Of a DNA stretch of 64,000 nt, positions 7,234 to 17,072 are shown in pieces. Numbering within the stretch: position 1 is the first letter of the stretch; each line of letters starts with the position of its first letter. The notes beneath the pieces are model-generated. The model worked only from the letters and a program-made list of their open reading frames with translations, searched no databases and was not told where the DNA came from. A program made the position numbers and the translations under genes. Source of the stretch: Halogeometricum sp. S1BR25-6 (GTDB lineage Archaea; Halobacteriota; Halobacteria; Halobacteriales; Haloferacaceae); the NCBI RefSeq assembly GCF_031624495.1, contig NZ_JAMQOP010000001.1:310001-374000 (forward strand), read 5' to 3'.

Positions 7234-8607
7234 ATGGACGCCATCTCTTTCGGAACGGACGGCTGGCGCGCGACCTTGGACACGTTCACGGACGACCGGG
7301 TCCGCATCGTGGGACAGGCCGTTGCCGACTACCTCTCGGACGAGGGGTTCGACGCGCCCGTCCTCGTCGGCTACGACGCGCGGGAGACGTCGCCCGGGTT
7401 CGCCGACTCGCTCGCGGAGGTGCTCGCGGGCAACGGGTTCGACGTGCTGCTCCCCGACCGGGACCGACCGACGCCGCTGGTCGCCCACGCCATCGTGGAC
7501 CGCGGCCTCTCCGGCGCGCTGATGGTCACGGCGTCGCACAACCCCGCGGAGTACAACGGCGTGAAGTTCATCCCATCCGACGGCGCGCCGGCGCTCCCGG
7601 AGGTCACCGAGGCCATCGAGGAACGCCTCGCCGAACCCGACCTGCTCTCCGAGGACGAACGCGGGACGATAGAGGAGGTCGACATCGTGACGCCGCACTT
7701 CGAGGCGGCCCGCGAACTCGTCGACGCAGACCTCTCGGGGCTGACGGTCGCCTACGACGCCATGCACGGGAGCGGCCGCGGCGTCACCGACGCCCTCCTC
7801 GAATCGGCGGGCGCGGAGGTGGTGAGCATCCGCGACGAACGGGATCCGGACTTCGGCGGCACGCCGCCGGAACCGAGCGCCGAGAACCTCGAACGCCTCG
7901 TGGAGACCGTCGATGAGCACGACGCTGACCTCGGCGTCGCCAACGACGGCGACTCCGACCGCGTCGCGTTCGTCACCCCCGAGCGAGGCCACCTCGACGA
8001 GAACCTCTTCTTCGCGGCCGCCTACGACTACATGCTCGAATCGGACGCCGGACCGGCCGTCCGCACCGTCTCGACGACGTTCCTCATCGACCGCATCGCC
8101 GAGGAACACGGCGAGGAGGTGTTCGAGACGGCTGTCGGCTTCAAGTGGGTTGCGAACGGGATGAAAGAGCACGACGCGCTGATGGGCGGCGAGGAGTCCG
8201 GCGGCTTCTCCATCCGGAACCACGTCCGCGAGAAGGACGGCGTCCTCATGGGACTGCTCGGCGCCGCCGCCACGGCCGAGGAACCGATGGACGAACGCGT
8301 GGACCGACTCCTCGACACCCACGGCGACATCGTCGCGGACAAGATAGGCTTGGAGTGCCCCGACGCGGAGAAAGACCGCGTCATCGACGAGTTGGACGAC
8401 GAACTGCCCGAGCAGGTGGCCGGTCGCGACATCGCGGAGGTCGTCACGCTCGACGGCTTCAAACTCCTCCTCGAAGACGGCTCGTGGCTCCTCGTCCGGC
8501 CCTCGGGCACGGAGCCGAAGATGCGCGTCTACGCCGAGGCGTCGAGCGAAGAGGACGTCCGCGAACTCCTCGAAGCGGGCCGCGAACTCGTCGCACCGCT
8601 CATCTGA
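7234..8607 (+). CDS. phosphohexomutase (phosphoglucomutase/phosphomannomutase family)
   Basis: Alpha-D-phosphohexomutase converting hexose 1- and 6-phosphates (Glc, Man or GlcN), which feeds nucleotide-sugar synthesis. The four domain signatures are in order: N-terminal FGTDGWRA; the phosphoserine loop TASHNPAEYNG near residue 97; metal-binding NDGDSDR near residue 235; sugar-binding GEESGGFS near residue 320; and phosphate-binding RPSGTEPKMR at the C-terminus. Length 457 aa is standard for archaeal members. Which hexose is preferred cannot be told. TACCTTTTTG about 30 nt upstream is the likely TATA. Confidence 0.93.
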   Translation: MDAISFGTDGWRATLDTFTDDRVRIVGQAVADYLSDEGFDAPVLVGYDARETSPGFADSLAEVLAGNGFDVLLPDRDRPTPLVAHAIVDRGLSGALMVTASHNPAEYNGVKFIPSDGAPALPEVTEAIEERLAEPDLLSEDERGTIEEVDIVTPHFEAARELVDADLSGLTVAYDAMHGSGRGVTDALLESAGAEVVSIRDERDPDFGGTPPEPSAENLERLVETVDEHDADLGVANDGDSDRVAFVTPERGHLDENLFFAAAYDYMLESDAGPAVRTVSTTFLIDRIAEEHGEEVFETAVGFKWVANGMKEHDALMGGEESGGFSIRNHVREKDGVLMGLLGAAATAEEPMDERVDRLLDTHGDIVADKIGLECPDAEKDRVIDELDDELPEQVAGRDIAEVVTLDGFKLLLEDGSWLLVRPSGTEPKMRVYAEASSEEDVRELLEAGRELVAPLI

Positions 8608-9037
8608 GTCGACCCCGGAATCTTCCGTTTTCGTTTTCGTCTTCGTCCTCGTCCTCGTCTTCCGGTTCGACCTCGAACCCCACCGCCTCGTAGAACGGCC
8701 GTACCTGTCCTCGGAACGTCGCCGTCAGCGGCCCGTCGGTCCGCGCCGCGGCGGCCTCGACCAGTTTTCGCCCCAGTCCCCGCGCCCGCCGAGAGCGGTG
8801 GACGGCGACGTGGGTTATCTCGCTCTCGTTCCCTCGCTCGCCTCCTCCCGGCTTCAGCACGCAGACGCCCACGAGTCGCGTCTCGGCGTCGGCGACGAGG
8901 ACGTCCCCCGCCTCGATTCGTCGCCGCACCTCCCCGGAGTCGACTTCGAGCATCGCCGCGTCCAGCAGTTCGACGGCGGCGTCGCGGTCGGCGGGGCGGG
9001 CCGGACGTACCTCGGGTCTCTCGGGTTTCTCGGGCAA
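8600..9037 (-). CDS. GNAT family N-acetyltransferase
   Basis: About 145 aa. The acetyl-CoA-binding motif is VHRSRRARGLGRKLVEAA (a Q/RxxGxG/A variant), preceded by ITHVAV (beta4) and followed by FYEAVGFEVE. The protein ends in an acidic Asp/Glu run, unusual for a GNAT tail. No ATG precedes the conserved PEVRPARPADRDA; TTG at 9037 is the best start, 11 nt after the SAMP2 stop, so the two are probably one transcript with coupled translation. Its 3' end overlaps the convergent phosphohexomutase by 8 nt. Substrate unknown. Confidence 0.82.
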   Translation of the reverse strand: MPEKPERPEVRPARPADRDAAVELLDAAMLEVDSGEVRRRIEAGDVLVADAETRLVGVCVLKPGGGERGNESEITHVAVHRSRRARGLGRKLVEAAAARTDGPLTATFRGQVRPFYEAVGFEVEPEDEDEDEDENENGRFRGRLR

Positions 9038-9048
9038 GTCTCGGCCCT

Positions 9049-9255
9049 TCAGGCAGCCCCGCCCTTGATGAGGCGCAGGATTTTCACGCGGTCGGCCTCG
9101 ACGGGTTGGTCCTCGGGGACGGGCGACCCGTCGACGAGGACGGACACCTCGTGAGGGCTGAGGTCGACGGCGCGCACGAGGTCGGCGTACGTGCCGTCCG
9201 CGTCGACGGACACCTCCTCGACCCCCTCGCCGACGACTTCGACGGTGACGTGCAT
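9049..9255 (-). CDS. samp2: ubiquitin-like small archaeal modifier protein SAMP2, with two residues after GlyGly
   Basis: A 68-aa beta-grasp protein ([11 protein letters not shown]...YADLVRAV...[11 protein letters not shown]...[12 protein letters not shown]). SAMP2 is activated by the E1 UbaA, conjugated to lysines of target proteins and used in tRNA thiolation. As I recall, the Haloferax protein ends exactly at GlyGly; here Ala-Ala and a stop follow (AAG GGC GGG GCT GCC TGA at about 9049-9066), so the diglycine would need exposure by a protease. The GNAT gene lies downstream on the same strand and the RFC gene is divergent. Confidence 0.92.
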   Translation of the reverse strand: MHVTVEVVGEGVEEVSVDADGTYADLVRAVDLSPHEVSVLVDGSPVPEDQPVEADRVKILRLIKGGAA

Positions 9256-9335
9256 ATTCCCTCTCCGCACGGCGTGGCTTTGCCCGTTTCGCTCTCCGGT
9301 CCGGCCTTCCGACCCCGTGCGGAGCCAACGCGGGT

Positions 9336-9346
9336 GCTTTATCACT
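9336..9346 (+). promoter_or_regulatory. TATA box of the RFC small-subunit gene
   Basis: GCTTTATCAC is centred 27 nt before the ATG at 9368, predicting a leaderless mRNA. Confidence 0.6.
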
Positions 9347-9367
9347 CGCCGGACCCGACTCCGGCGT

Positions 9368-10348
9368 ATGAGCGAGGCCGCGGATGCGGAGGGCACGACG
9401 GGTCGCGAAATCTGGATCGAGAAGTACCGACCGCAGACGCTCGAGGACGTGTACGGGCAGGAGGACATCGTCGACCGACTCCGCTCGTACATCGAGCAAG
9501 ACGACCTGCCGCACCTGCTATTCGCGGGACCGGCGGGCGTCGGCAAGACAACCTCCGCGACGGCCATCGCCCGCGCCGTCTACGGCGACGACTGGCGCGG
9601 CAACTTCCTCGAACTCAACGCCTCCGACGAGCGCGGTATCGACGTGGTACGAGATAGAATAAAGAACTTCGCCCGCGCCTCCTTCGGCGGCTACGACTAC
9701 CGCATCATCTTTCTCGACGAGGCCGACTCGCTCACCTCGGACGCGCAGTCGGCCCTCCGCCGGACGATGGAGCAGTTCTCCGACAACACGCGCTTCATCC
9801 TCTCGTGTAACTACTCCTCGAAGATAATCGACCCCATCCAATCCAGATGCGCCGTCTTCCGCTTTTCGCCCCTCGGCGACGACGCCGTCCGCAAGCAGGT
9901 GGAGGCCATCGCCGAGACGGAGGGCATCGAACTCACCGAGGACGGCCTCGACGCCCTCGTCTACGCCGCCGGCGGCGACATGCGCCGCGCCATCAACTCC
10001 CTGCAGGCGGCGGCGACGACGGGCGAGGTGGTCGACGAGGAGGCCGTCTACCTCATCACCTCCACCGCCCGCCCCGAGGACATCGAGGAGATGGTCCAGT
10101 CCGCCATCGGCGGCGACTTCCTCGCCGCGCGGTCGAAACTGGAGACGCTCCTCGTCGACACCGGGATGGCCGGCGGCGACATCATCGACCAACTCCACCG
10201 CTCGGTGTGGGAGTTCGACCTCGACGAACGCGCCACCGTCCGCCTGATGGAGCGCATCGGCGAGGCGGACTACCGCATCACCGAGGGGGCGAACGAGCAG
10301 GTGCAGTTGGAAGCGCTGCTCGCGTCGCTGGCGGCCGCCGACGAGTAG
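9368..10348 (+). CDS. rfcS: replication factor C small subunit
   Basis: AAA+ subunit of the clamp loader that opens PCNA rings onto primer-template DNA, acting with the large subunit RfcL (not in the window). Seen: RFC box II ([17 protein letters not shown]), Walker [10 protein letters not shown] near residue 55, Walker [11 protein letters not shown] near 115, sensor 1 LSCNYSSKI, the SRC arginine-finger motif ([10 protein letters not shown]) and sensor 2 [12 protein letters not shown]. Length 326 aa is typical, and no intein is present. The gene is divergent from samp2. Confidence 0.96.
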   Translation: MSEAADAEGTTGREIWIEKYRPQTLEDVYGQEDIVDRLRSYIEQDDLPHLLFAGPAGVGKTTSATAIARAVYGDDWRGNFLELNASDERGIDVVRDRIKNFARASFGGYDYRIIFLDEADSLTSDAQSALRRTMEQFSDNTRFILSCNYSSKIIDPIQSRCAVFRFSPLGDDAVRKQVEAIAETEGIELTEDGLDALVYAAGGDMRRAINSLQAAATTGEVVDEEAVYLITSTARPEDIEEMVQSAIGGDFLAARSKLETLLVDTGMAGGDIIDQLHRSVWEFDLDERATVRLMERIGEADYRITEGANEQVQLEALLASLAAADE

Positions 10349-10351
10349 AAC

Positions 10352-12652
10352 TCAGACCCGGAACTCGAAGCGCGCGCCGCCTGTCTCTGATTCGGTCACC
10401 GACACCGACCAGCCGTGCGCGTCGCTGATGCGGGAGACGATGGCGAGTCCGTAGCCGATACCGTCCTCGCCCGTCGTCTCGCCGGGGTCGAAGACGCGTT
10501 CGCGGCGTTCGGGCGGGATGCCGACGCCGTCGTCCTCGACGTAGAACCCCTCGTCGCCTCCCTCTCCGCTCCCGTCGACCGGGTTATTTCCGCCGAGCGG
10601 ACCCACGCGGACGGTGACCGACTCGCCGTCATCGGCGGCGCGCCGCCCATCCGTCGAACCGTGCTCCAGCGCGTTCCGGAAGAGGTTCCCGAGCAGTTCG
10701 GCGAGTCGCTCCTCGTCGGCGTCCACCGTCACCCCCGCCGCCTCCAGCGACGCCCCGCCCGTCTCGACGGTCGCCCACGCGCGCCGGGCGGTCGCCGCCA
10801 CGTCGACGGCGGCCGTCTCGCCCACCACGTTTCCCTGTCGGGCGAGCGATAGCAGGTCGTCGATGAGTCGCTCCATCTGCCCGAGGGCGTCGGCGACCGT
10901 CTCGAAGGACTCCTCGCGGCCCGTCTCGCGACCGAGGTCGAGGTGACCCTGCGCGACGGCCAGCGGGTTCCGCAGGTCGTGGCTCACGATGTTTGCGAAC
11001 TCCTCCAACCGTTCGTTCTGCCGCTCTAGCTCCGACTCGCGGCGCTTGCGCTCGGTGATGTCGGTGTACAGCGCGTACCCCTGTCCGTCGTTCGCGTCGG
11101 GGTCGAGGGGGACGACGTTGAGGATGAACTCCCGCGTGCCGTCGGTGGCGAGGCGCCGTACCTCCCCTCGGTGACGCTCTCCCCCGGCGACGCGCAGTTC
11201 GGGCGGGTCGGACTCGTCGTCGGGGACGATTTCGCCGACGAGGTCGCCGCCCACGACGTCGACCGCGCGGCGTCCGAACCGCTCCTCGAAGGCGCGGTTG
11301 ACGCTCTGGACGCGCGCGGTGCCCTCATCGTCCACCGCGTAGGCGACGGCGGCGTCCGAGACGTGCTCGAAGAGCGCCGTCGAGCGGTCGCGTTCGTCGC
11401 GGAGACTCTCCTCCGCGCGGATGCGTTCGGCGGTCACGGCGACGTGCGCCATCAGCAGTTCGGTGAGTTCCACGTCCGCCTCGTCGAACGCGTTCGGGGT
11501 GTACGCGGCCGCCTGAAAGACGGCGATGTCGCCGACGGGGACGCTCACCCCCGAGCGGTAGGCCTCCTTCGTCGGCCGGGCGTCTTCCGCCTCGGCCATG
11601 TCCGTGACGAGGCGCGTCCGTCCCGTGCGGTGGACGTGCGCGGCGACGCCGCCGTCTTCGAGCGATTTCACCTCCGCGCCGTCCTTAGGGAACTCCTCGG
11701 ACGTCGCCGCGGGGACGATGTACCCTTCTTCGACGACGCCGATGTAGCTCAGGTCGAACGAGAGGATGTCGTCGGTTATCCCGACGGTCCGCTCGAACAG
11801 TTCTTCGAGGTCGGTGACGGCGGCGAGTTCGACCGTTCCGCGGTGAAGCGCCTCGATACGCCCGCGACTCTCCCGGAGGGCCGCCTCCGAGGCGATGCGC
11901 GCGGCCGTCTCGGCGACGTAGGAGACGAGCAGTTCCGCCAGTCGGCGGTCGGTCTCGTCGTACGCGCCCACCTCCGTCGAGATAGCTTGGAAGACGCCGA
12001 TGTCGCCGATGGGGACGCTGACGACCGACCGGAACGCGGGGTCGTCGGGCGCGGCGGCGTCGTGTTCGCGAACGTCGTCGATGAGTTTCGACTCGCCGGT
12101 CCGGTACGTTTCGCCGAGGATGCCCTGATTCAGCGGAATCAGGTCGCCCTCGTCCGTCGCCGTGTCGGTGGCGGAGACCCGGAAGCTCCCGCCCACGTCG
12201 ATGCTGATGGAGGAGTTGTCGAACGCGAGGATGCGCTCGGCGATATCTATCGTCCGGGCGAACAGTTCGTCGGTCGTCTCGGCGGCGATGAGCGTCGAGG
12301 TTCCCTCGTAGAGCCGTTTGAGACGGGTCTGGCTGTCCCCCCTCCGCCCCGAACGCGAGCGGAGCCAGCGGATCTGCGTGCGGAGCGACGCTTCGTCGCC
12401 CCGCGGCACGAACGCGTCGAACCGTTCGGGCCGCGGCACCGACTCGGGGTCGCAGTCGGCGTAGCAGACGACGGGAACGCTCAGGTCGAACTCCCCGTCG
12501 GGGTCGGTAACGACGGCGACGTCGACGTCTCGGTCGCCGGCTTCCGCGGCCGCCAGCGTCGCTATCGTCGTCCCCGCCGCGACGTCGGACGCGACGCCGC
12601 CGAGAGCAGTCGCGTCGTCCGTCGCGAGCCGCACATGTTCAACGATTTTCAC
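10352..12652 (-). CDS. multi-domain sensor histidine kinase (GAF-GAF-PAS-HisKA-HATPase)
   Basis: A 766-aa cytoplasmic kinase with no membrane segments. It has an N-terminal receiver-like region (to about 105), two GAF domains (about 115-260 and 275-415), a PAS/PAC domain (about 425-540, ending YTDITERKRR), HisKA with the phospho-acceptor in VSHDLRNP (H558) and a HATPase domain with N box NLFRNALEH, G1 VEDDGVGIP and G2 GIGYGLAIV. The two GAFs share a GDI-VFQA segment, suggesting internal duplication. No cognate regulator is adjacent. The GTG at 12652 has a TATA (GAATATTCC on the minus strand) about 27 nt upstream. Confidence 0.92.
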   Translation of the reverse strand: MKIVEHVRLATDDATALGGVASDVAAGTTIATLAAAEAGDRDVDVAVVTDPDGEFDLSVPVVCYADCDPESVPRPERFDAFVPRGDEASLRTQIRWLRSRSGRRGDSQTRLKRLYEGTSTLIAAETTDELFARTIDIAERILAFDNSSISIDVGGSFRVSATDTATDEGDLIPLNQGILGETYRTGESKLIDDVREHDAAAPDDPAFRSVVSVPIGDIGVFQAISTEVGAYDETDRRLAELLVSYVAETAARIASEAALRESRGRIEALHRGTVELAAVTDLEELFERTVGITDDILSFDLSYIGVVEEGYIVPAATSEEFPKDGAEVKSLEDGGVAAHVHRTGRTRLVTDMAEAEDARPTKEAYRSGVSVPVGDIAVFQAAAYTPNAFDEADVELTELLMAHVAVTAERIRAEESLRDERDRSTALFEHVSDAAVAYAVDDEGTARVQSVNRAFEERFGRRAVDVVGGDLVGEIVPDDESDPPELRVAGGERHRGEVRRLATDGTREFILNVVPLDPDANDGQGYALYTDITERKRRESELERQNERLEEFANIVSHDLRNPLAVAQGHLDLGRETGREESFETVADALGQMERLIDDLLSLARQGNVVGETAAVDVAATARRAWATVETGGASLEAAGVTVDADEERLAELLGNLFRNALEHGSTDGRRAADDGESVTVRVGPLGGNNPVDGSGEGGDEGFYVEDDGVGIPPERRERVFDPGETTGEDGIGYGLAIVSRISDAHGWSVSVTESETGGARFEFRV

Positions 12653-12738
12653 GTCGGTCTGACTAAGGAATATTCAGGATTCACATAACTGTTGCGGGAC
12701 GTTGCCGCGGGTCTCGGTGTGACGTCCCACGCCCCGGT

Positions 12739-13227
12739 TCAGTTCAGCACCCAGAACCGGTAGTTGAGCGCCGTCGCGAACGTCACCCACGCGAGGTACG
12801 GGAGCATGAGCGCCGCGGCGCGGCGGTCGATGCGACCGAACAGGACGGTCACCCCGGCGATAGCCCCGAGGAGGGGGACGATGACGACGAGACCGTACAG
12901 CGGCGACTGCAGGCCGAAGAACGCCAGCGACCACGCCACGTTGAGGAGGAGGTGTCCGACGAAAGCGAACAGCGCGCCCCGAGCGCGGGGGTCGGCGGAA
13001 CGGGAGACGAGAAACGCCGCCGTCCCCATGAGGGCGTACAGCGTCGTCCACACCGGTCCGAACACCCAACTCGGCGGGGCGAACGACGGCTGTACGAGCG
13101 TCACGTACCAGGTTCCGACGGCCGACGCCGTCGCCACGCCGCCGACGACGCCGGCCAGTTCGGAGAGCAGTACCCACGCCGCCCACTCGACGGCGGGTCT
13201 CTGGCGGATGGATTCGCGTATTCTCAC
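12739..13227 (-). CDS. tspO: TspO/MBR family tryptophan-rich sensory protein
   Basis: A 162-aa membrane protein with five predicted helices. TspO hallmarks: the W-P rich loop [32 protein letters not shown] and the C-terminal [20 protein letters not shown]. Family members bind porphyrins and are linked to tetrapyrrole or stress signalling. The sensor kinase gene follows downstream on the same strand after an 86-nt gap, but a functional link is unproven. The GGGACGT...ACGTCCC inverted repeat in that gap may act as a terminator. Confidence 0.95.
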   Translation of the reverse strand: MRIRESIRQRPAVEWAAWVLLSELAGVVGGVATASAVGTWYVTLVQPSFAPPSWVFGPVWTTLYALMGTAAFLVSRSADPRARGALFAFVGHLLLNVAWSLAFFGLQSPLYGLVVIVPLLGAIAGVTVLFGRIDRRAAALMLPYLAWVTFATALNYRFWVLN

Positions 13228-13475
13228 GAAAGAGCGGACGTCCGCGACGACGTTATAGTCAGCCCCTGCACCCGAGTACTCGTTTCGCCGACGGCGCCGT
13301 GCGGCCGAACGAGCGAGGCGTCGCAGACGTTCTCGGAGCGTCGGCGACGGACAGACGTCGTCCGCGCGTCAGACGCTCCTTTCGCCCGACTGCGGGGAGA
13401 AACGAGGCCGAAACCGTCGTCTCCTGCGCTCCCTACCCGGAACTGTTTTACCCGGCCGTGGGTCAATCTGGGGTA

Positions 13476-16244
13476 ATGAGTGAACTCGAAGAGGAGTACC
13501 GCCTCGACTACTTCGAGGAGGAGGGGTTCCACCGGAAGCAGTGTCCGGTGACCGACGCGTACTTCTGGACGCGCGACCCCGACCGCGAGACCTGCGGGGA
13601 ACCGCCCGCCGACGACTACTCGTTCATCGACAACCCCGGCTTCGCCGAGGAGTACACCTTAGAGGAGATGCGAGAGGAGTTCCTCTCGTTCTTCGAAGAG
13701 CACGGGCACGAGCGAATCGAACCCTACCCGGTCGCGGCGAACCGCTGGCGCGACGACGTGCTGTTGACGCAGGCTTCTATCTACGACTTCCAACCCCTCG
13801 TCACCAGCGGGCAGACGCCGCCGCCGGCGAATCCCCTGACCATCTCCCAGCCCTGCATCCGGATGCAGGATATCGACAACGTGGGGAAGACGGGGCGGCA
13901 CACGATGGCGTTCGAGATGATGGCCCACCACGCGTTCAACGCCCGCGAGGAGGTGGGCGACGAGTACGCCTACTCCGGCGAGGTGTACTGGAAGGACGAG
14001 ACGGTCGAACTCTGCGACGAGTTCTTCGAGCACATGGGCGCCGACTTGGAGGAGATAACCTACATCGAGGACCCGTGGGTCGGCGGGGGTAACGCCGGTC
14101 CCGCCTTCGAGGTGCTGTACCGCGGCGCCGAACTCGCCACCCTCGTCTTCATGTCGATGGAGCAGGACCCCGAGGGCGACTACGAGATGAAGGACGGCAA
14201 CCGGTACTCGCCGATGGATACCTACATCGTCGACACCGGTTACGGCCTCGAACGCTGGGCGTGGGTGTCGCAGGGCACCGCCACCGTCTACGAGGCGGTG
14301 TACCCCGACATGATAGAGTTCCTGAAGAAGAACGCCAACGTCACGCTGTCCGAGGAGGACGAAGAACTCGTCCACCGCGCGGCGAAACTGTCGGGCTATC
14401 TGGATATCGACGAGGTGGACGACGTCTACGAGGCCCGCGGCGACATCGCCGACGAACTCGGCGTCGACGTCGACGAACTCACGAGCCTCCTGCGCCCCCT
14501 CGAAGATATCTACGCCATCGCGGACCACTGCCGTACTCTTGCATACATGTTCGGCGACGGCATCGTCCCCTCGAACGTCGGAACGGGCTACCTCGCGCGC
14601 ATGGTGCTCCGCCGGACGAAGCGCCTCGTCGACAACGTCGGCGTCGACGCGCCCCTCGACGAACTCGTGGACATGCAGGCCGAACGCCTCGACTACGAGA
14701 ACCGCGACACCATCCGCGACATCGTGCGCACCGAGGAGCGAAAGTACCGCGAGACGCTCGAACGCGGCACGCGGAAGGTGCAGTCGCTGGCCGACGAGTA
14801 CGCCGGGCGAGAGGAACCGATTCCGCTGGACGACCTCGTCGAACTGTACGACTCCCACGGCATCCAACCCGACATGGTGCGCGAGATAGCCGAGGAACGC
14901 GGCGCGACGGTGGACGTGCCGGACAACTTCTACTCGCTCGTCGCGGACCGCCACGAGGGAGAGGGCGCCTCCGAGGAGGCCGAGGAACGCGAGAAGCGAC
15001 TCGCGGACCTGCCCGACACCGAGAAACTCTACTACGACGACCAGGAGCGCACGGAGTTCGAAGCCGTCGTCCTCGACGTCATCGAACGCGAGGAGGGGTA
15101 CGACGTGGTGCTCGACCAGACGATGTTCTACCCCGAGGGCGGGGGCCAACCCGCCGACCACGGGACGCTGTCGACGGACGACGCCACGGTTCAAGTCTCC
15201 GACGTGCAGATACGCGACGGCGTCGTCCTGCACCGCACGGACGCCGACCCCGGCAAGGGCGAGTTCGTCCGCGGGCAACTCGACGTGCAGCGCCGCCGCC
15301 GCCTGATGCGACACCACACGGCGACGCACGTCGTCGGCCACGCCGCGCGGCAGGTGCTCGGTGACCACGTCCGACAGGCCGGCGCGCAGAAGGGCGTCGA
15401 CCGGGCGCGCTTCGACATCTCCCACTACGAGCGCATCACGCGCGAGGAGGTCAAGGAGATAGAGCGGGTCGCCAACGACATCGTGATGGGTAACAGCACG
15501 GTGCGGGCCGAGTGGCCGGACCGCCACCAGGCCGAGGACAAGTACGGCTTCGACCTCTACCAAGGGGGTATCCCGCCGGGACGCAACGTCCGCGTCATCA
15601 CCGTCGGCGACGACGTACAGGCCTGCGGCGGCACGCACGTCAAGCGGACGGGCGACATCGGCGCCATCAAGATTCTGAACACCGAACCCGTTCAAGACGG
15701 CGTCGAGCGCATCGTCTTCGCCGCGGGTGACGCCGCTATCGCGGCGACCCAACGCACCGAGGACGCCCTCTACGACGCCGCCGACGTCCTCGACGTCAAC
15801 CCCGAGGACGTCCCGGAGACGGCCGAGCGGTTCTTCACCGAGTGGAAGGAGCGCGGCAAGACTGTCGACCGCCTGAAGTCCGAACTCGCGGAGGCGCGCG
15901 CCGCCGCGGAGACCGAAGAGATAGACGTCGACGGTACGCCCGCCGTCGTCCAACGAGTCGACGGCGACGCCGACGAACTCCGCGCGACGGCCAACGCCAT
16001 CGTCGGCGAGGGCAAGGTCGCCGTCCTCGGGTCCGCCGCGGGCGGCAGCGCCCAGTTCGTCGTCGGCGTCCCCGACGACGTGGGCATCAACGCCGGCGAC
16101 GTCGTCGGCGAACTCGCCTCCCGCGTCGGCGGCGGCGGCGGCGGCCCGCCGGACTTCGCGCAGGGCGGCGGTCCGGACGTCGACGCCCTCGACGACGTGT
16201 TGGAGGAGGCGCCCGACGTGCTCCGCCGCGTTCTCGACGCCTGA
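13476..16244 (+). CDS. alaS: alanyl-tRNA synthetase (archaeal type)
   Basis: Charges tRNA-Ala and edits mischarged Ser/Gly. The 922-aa protein begins [13 protein letters not shown], as in archaeal AlaRS, then [12 protein letters not shown] with the extra N-terminal Cys, class II motifs 1-3 in the first half, and the editing domain with [10 protein letters not shown] (near residue 612) and CGGTHV (C717, H721), which form the zinc site. The C-terminal DHHA1-like domain contains a [10 protein letters not shown] loop. ATG at 13476 lies about 28 nt after the TATA-like TGTTTTACCC. The longer in-frame start is rejected because it runs through that promoter. Confidence 0.97.
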   Translation: MSELEEEYRLDYFEEEGFHRKQCPVTDAYFWTRDPDRETCGEPPADDYSFIDNPGFAEEYTLEEMREEFLSFFEEHGHERIEPYPVAANRWRDDVLLTQASIYDFQPLVTSGQTPPPANPLTISQPCIRMQDIDNVGKTGRHTMAFEMMAHHAFNAREEVGDEYAYSGEVYWKDETVELCDEFFEHMGADLEEITYIEDPWVGGGNAGPAFEVLYRGAELATLVFMSMEQDPEGDYEMKDGNRYSPMDTYIVDTGYGLERWAWVSQGTATVYEAVYPDMIEFLKKNANVTLSEEDEELVHRAAKLSGYLDIDEVDDVYEARGDIADELGVDVDELTSLLRPLEDIYAIADHCRTLAYMFGDGIVPSNVGTGYLARMVLRRTKRLVDNVGVDAPLDELVDMQAERLDYENRDTIRDIVRTEERKYRETLERGTRKVQSLADEYAGREEPIPLDDLVELYDSHGIQPDMVREIAEERGATVDVPDNFYSLVADRHEGEGASEEAEEREKRLADLPDTEKLYYDDQERTEFEAVVLDVIEREEGYDVVLDQTMFYPEGGGQPADHGTLSTDDATVQVSDVQIRDGVVLHRTDADPGKGEFVRGQLDVQRRRRLMRHHTATHVVGHAARQVLGDHVRQAGAQKGVDRARFDISHYERITREEVKEIERVANDIVMGNSTVRAEWPDRHQAEDKYGFDLYQGGIPPGRNVRVITVGDDVQACGGTHVKRTGDIGAIKILNTEPVQDGVERIVFAAGDAAIAATQRTEDALYDAADVLDVNPEDVPETAERFFTEWKERGKTVDRLKSELAEARAAAETEEIDVDGTPAVVQRVDGDADELRATANAIVGEGKVAVLGSAAGGSAQFVVGVPDDVGINAGDVVGELASRVGGGGGGPPDFAQGGGPDVDALDDVLEEAPDVLRRVLDA

Positions 16245-16364
16245 ACGGGAGACACGTCGTTCCGGCCTCGACCGCACCGCACGCCGGCCCCCCGCCGCAG
16301 TCCGGTGAAATCTCGGCGAGTACGAGAAGAGTTATCACCGCCTGTCGACTTGCGTATCCGATAG

Positions 16365-17006
16365 ATGGAACTCACCGACCGGGTCACCCGCGAGACGCGT
16401 GATGCCGCCGGCGTCCTCGTTCTCAGGCCGCACTCGGAGTCCGACTCGGACTTGACGTGCAAGCGCCTCCTCGCGGGCGGGTCGCGCCCCGTCAACCTCT
16501 TCGGCGTCTGTTTCTCGCGGCCGCTCACGCGGTGGTACGACGACTGGGTCGCAGCCCTCGACGGCCCGCCCGAGAACGCCGCCGTCGTGACGACGCCGGA
16601 CCGCGCGACGGACGACGCGCCCGACGGCGTCGCCGTCGAGACGGTGCCGACGCCCGCCGACCTGACGAGCGTCGGGATGCAGGCGACGCGCTATACGGGT
16701 TCGTGGGCCGACGACTCGGACGCGGCGACGATCGTCTCGATGGAGTCGCTCGACCTGTTGCTCCGATACGTCCCCCTGAAGACGCTGTATCGGTTCCTGC
16801 ACGTCCTCGTCGGCCGCCTCGACGCCCTCGGCTTCGACGAACGGGACACCGCGAGTACCGACCGACCGCGCCCCGGCGCCCGCGGCCTGTTCTTCCTCGA
16901 CCCGACGACGCAGAAGGAGACGACGGTGACCACGCTGGAGAGCCTGTTTCACGGCGTATTGTCGTACGAGGGCGACGGTCAGTGGCGACTGCGGACGCAG
17001 TCGTAG
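16365..17006 (+). CDS. DUF7504-like RecA-fold protein without Walker motifs
   Basis: A 213-aa soluble protein. The segment NLFGVCFSRPLTRWYDDW, then TVPTPADLTSVGMQ, TIVSMESLDLLLRYV and TLYRFLHVLVGRLDAL resemble the haloarchaeal DUF7504 family, whose members look like the RecA/KaiC core (recalled, not searched). There is no GxxxxGK loop, so ATP binding is not expected. Function unknown; relatives often occur with signalling proteins. It stands 120 nt after alaS, with a TATA-like GAGTTATCACC near 16330. Confidence 0.75.
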   Translation: MELTDRVTRETRDAAGVLVLRPHSESDSDLTCKRLLAGGSRPVNLFGVCFSRPLTRWYDDWVAALDGPPENAAVVTTPDRATDDAPDGVAVETVPTPADLTSVGMQATRYTGSWADDSDAATIVSMESLDLLLRYVPLKTLYRFLHVLVGRLDALGFDERDTASTDRPRPGARGLFFLDPTTQKETTVTTLESLFHGVLSYEGDGQWRLRTQS

Positions 17007-17072
17007 CACCGCGCGGACCGTCGCTCCGCTTCGATGCCGCTAAGGCGGCGTCCCCCCGACTACGACCGTACT

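Noticed and set aside
5361-7307. 648-codon minus-strand frame across surE and the phosphohexomutase promoter
   Set aside because: Arg/Gly-rich antisense shadow of surE and the flavin reductase genes, with no domain.
12695-12731. GGGACGT...ACGTCCC repeat as a regulator site for tspO
   Set aside because: It lies after the tspO stop and is better explained as a terminator-like hairpin.
13659-16277. 872-codon antisense frame over alaS
   Set aside because: High-G+C genomes leave long open antisense frames; composition is Val/Asp/Arg-skewed and alaS is certain.
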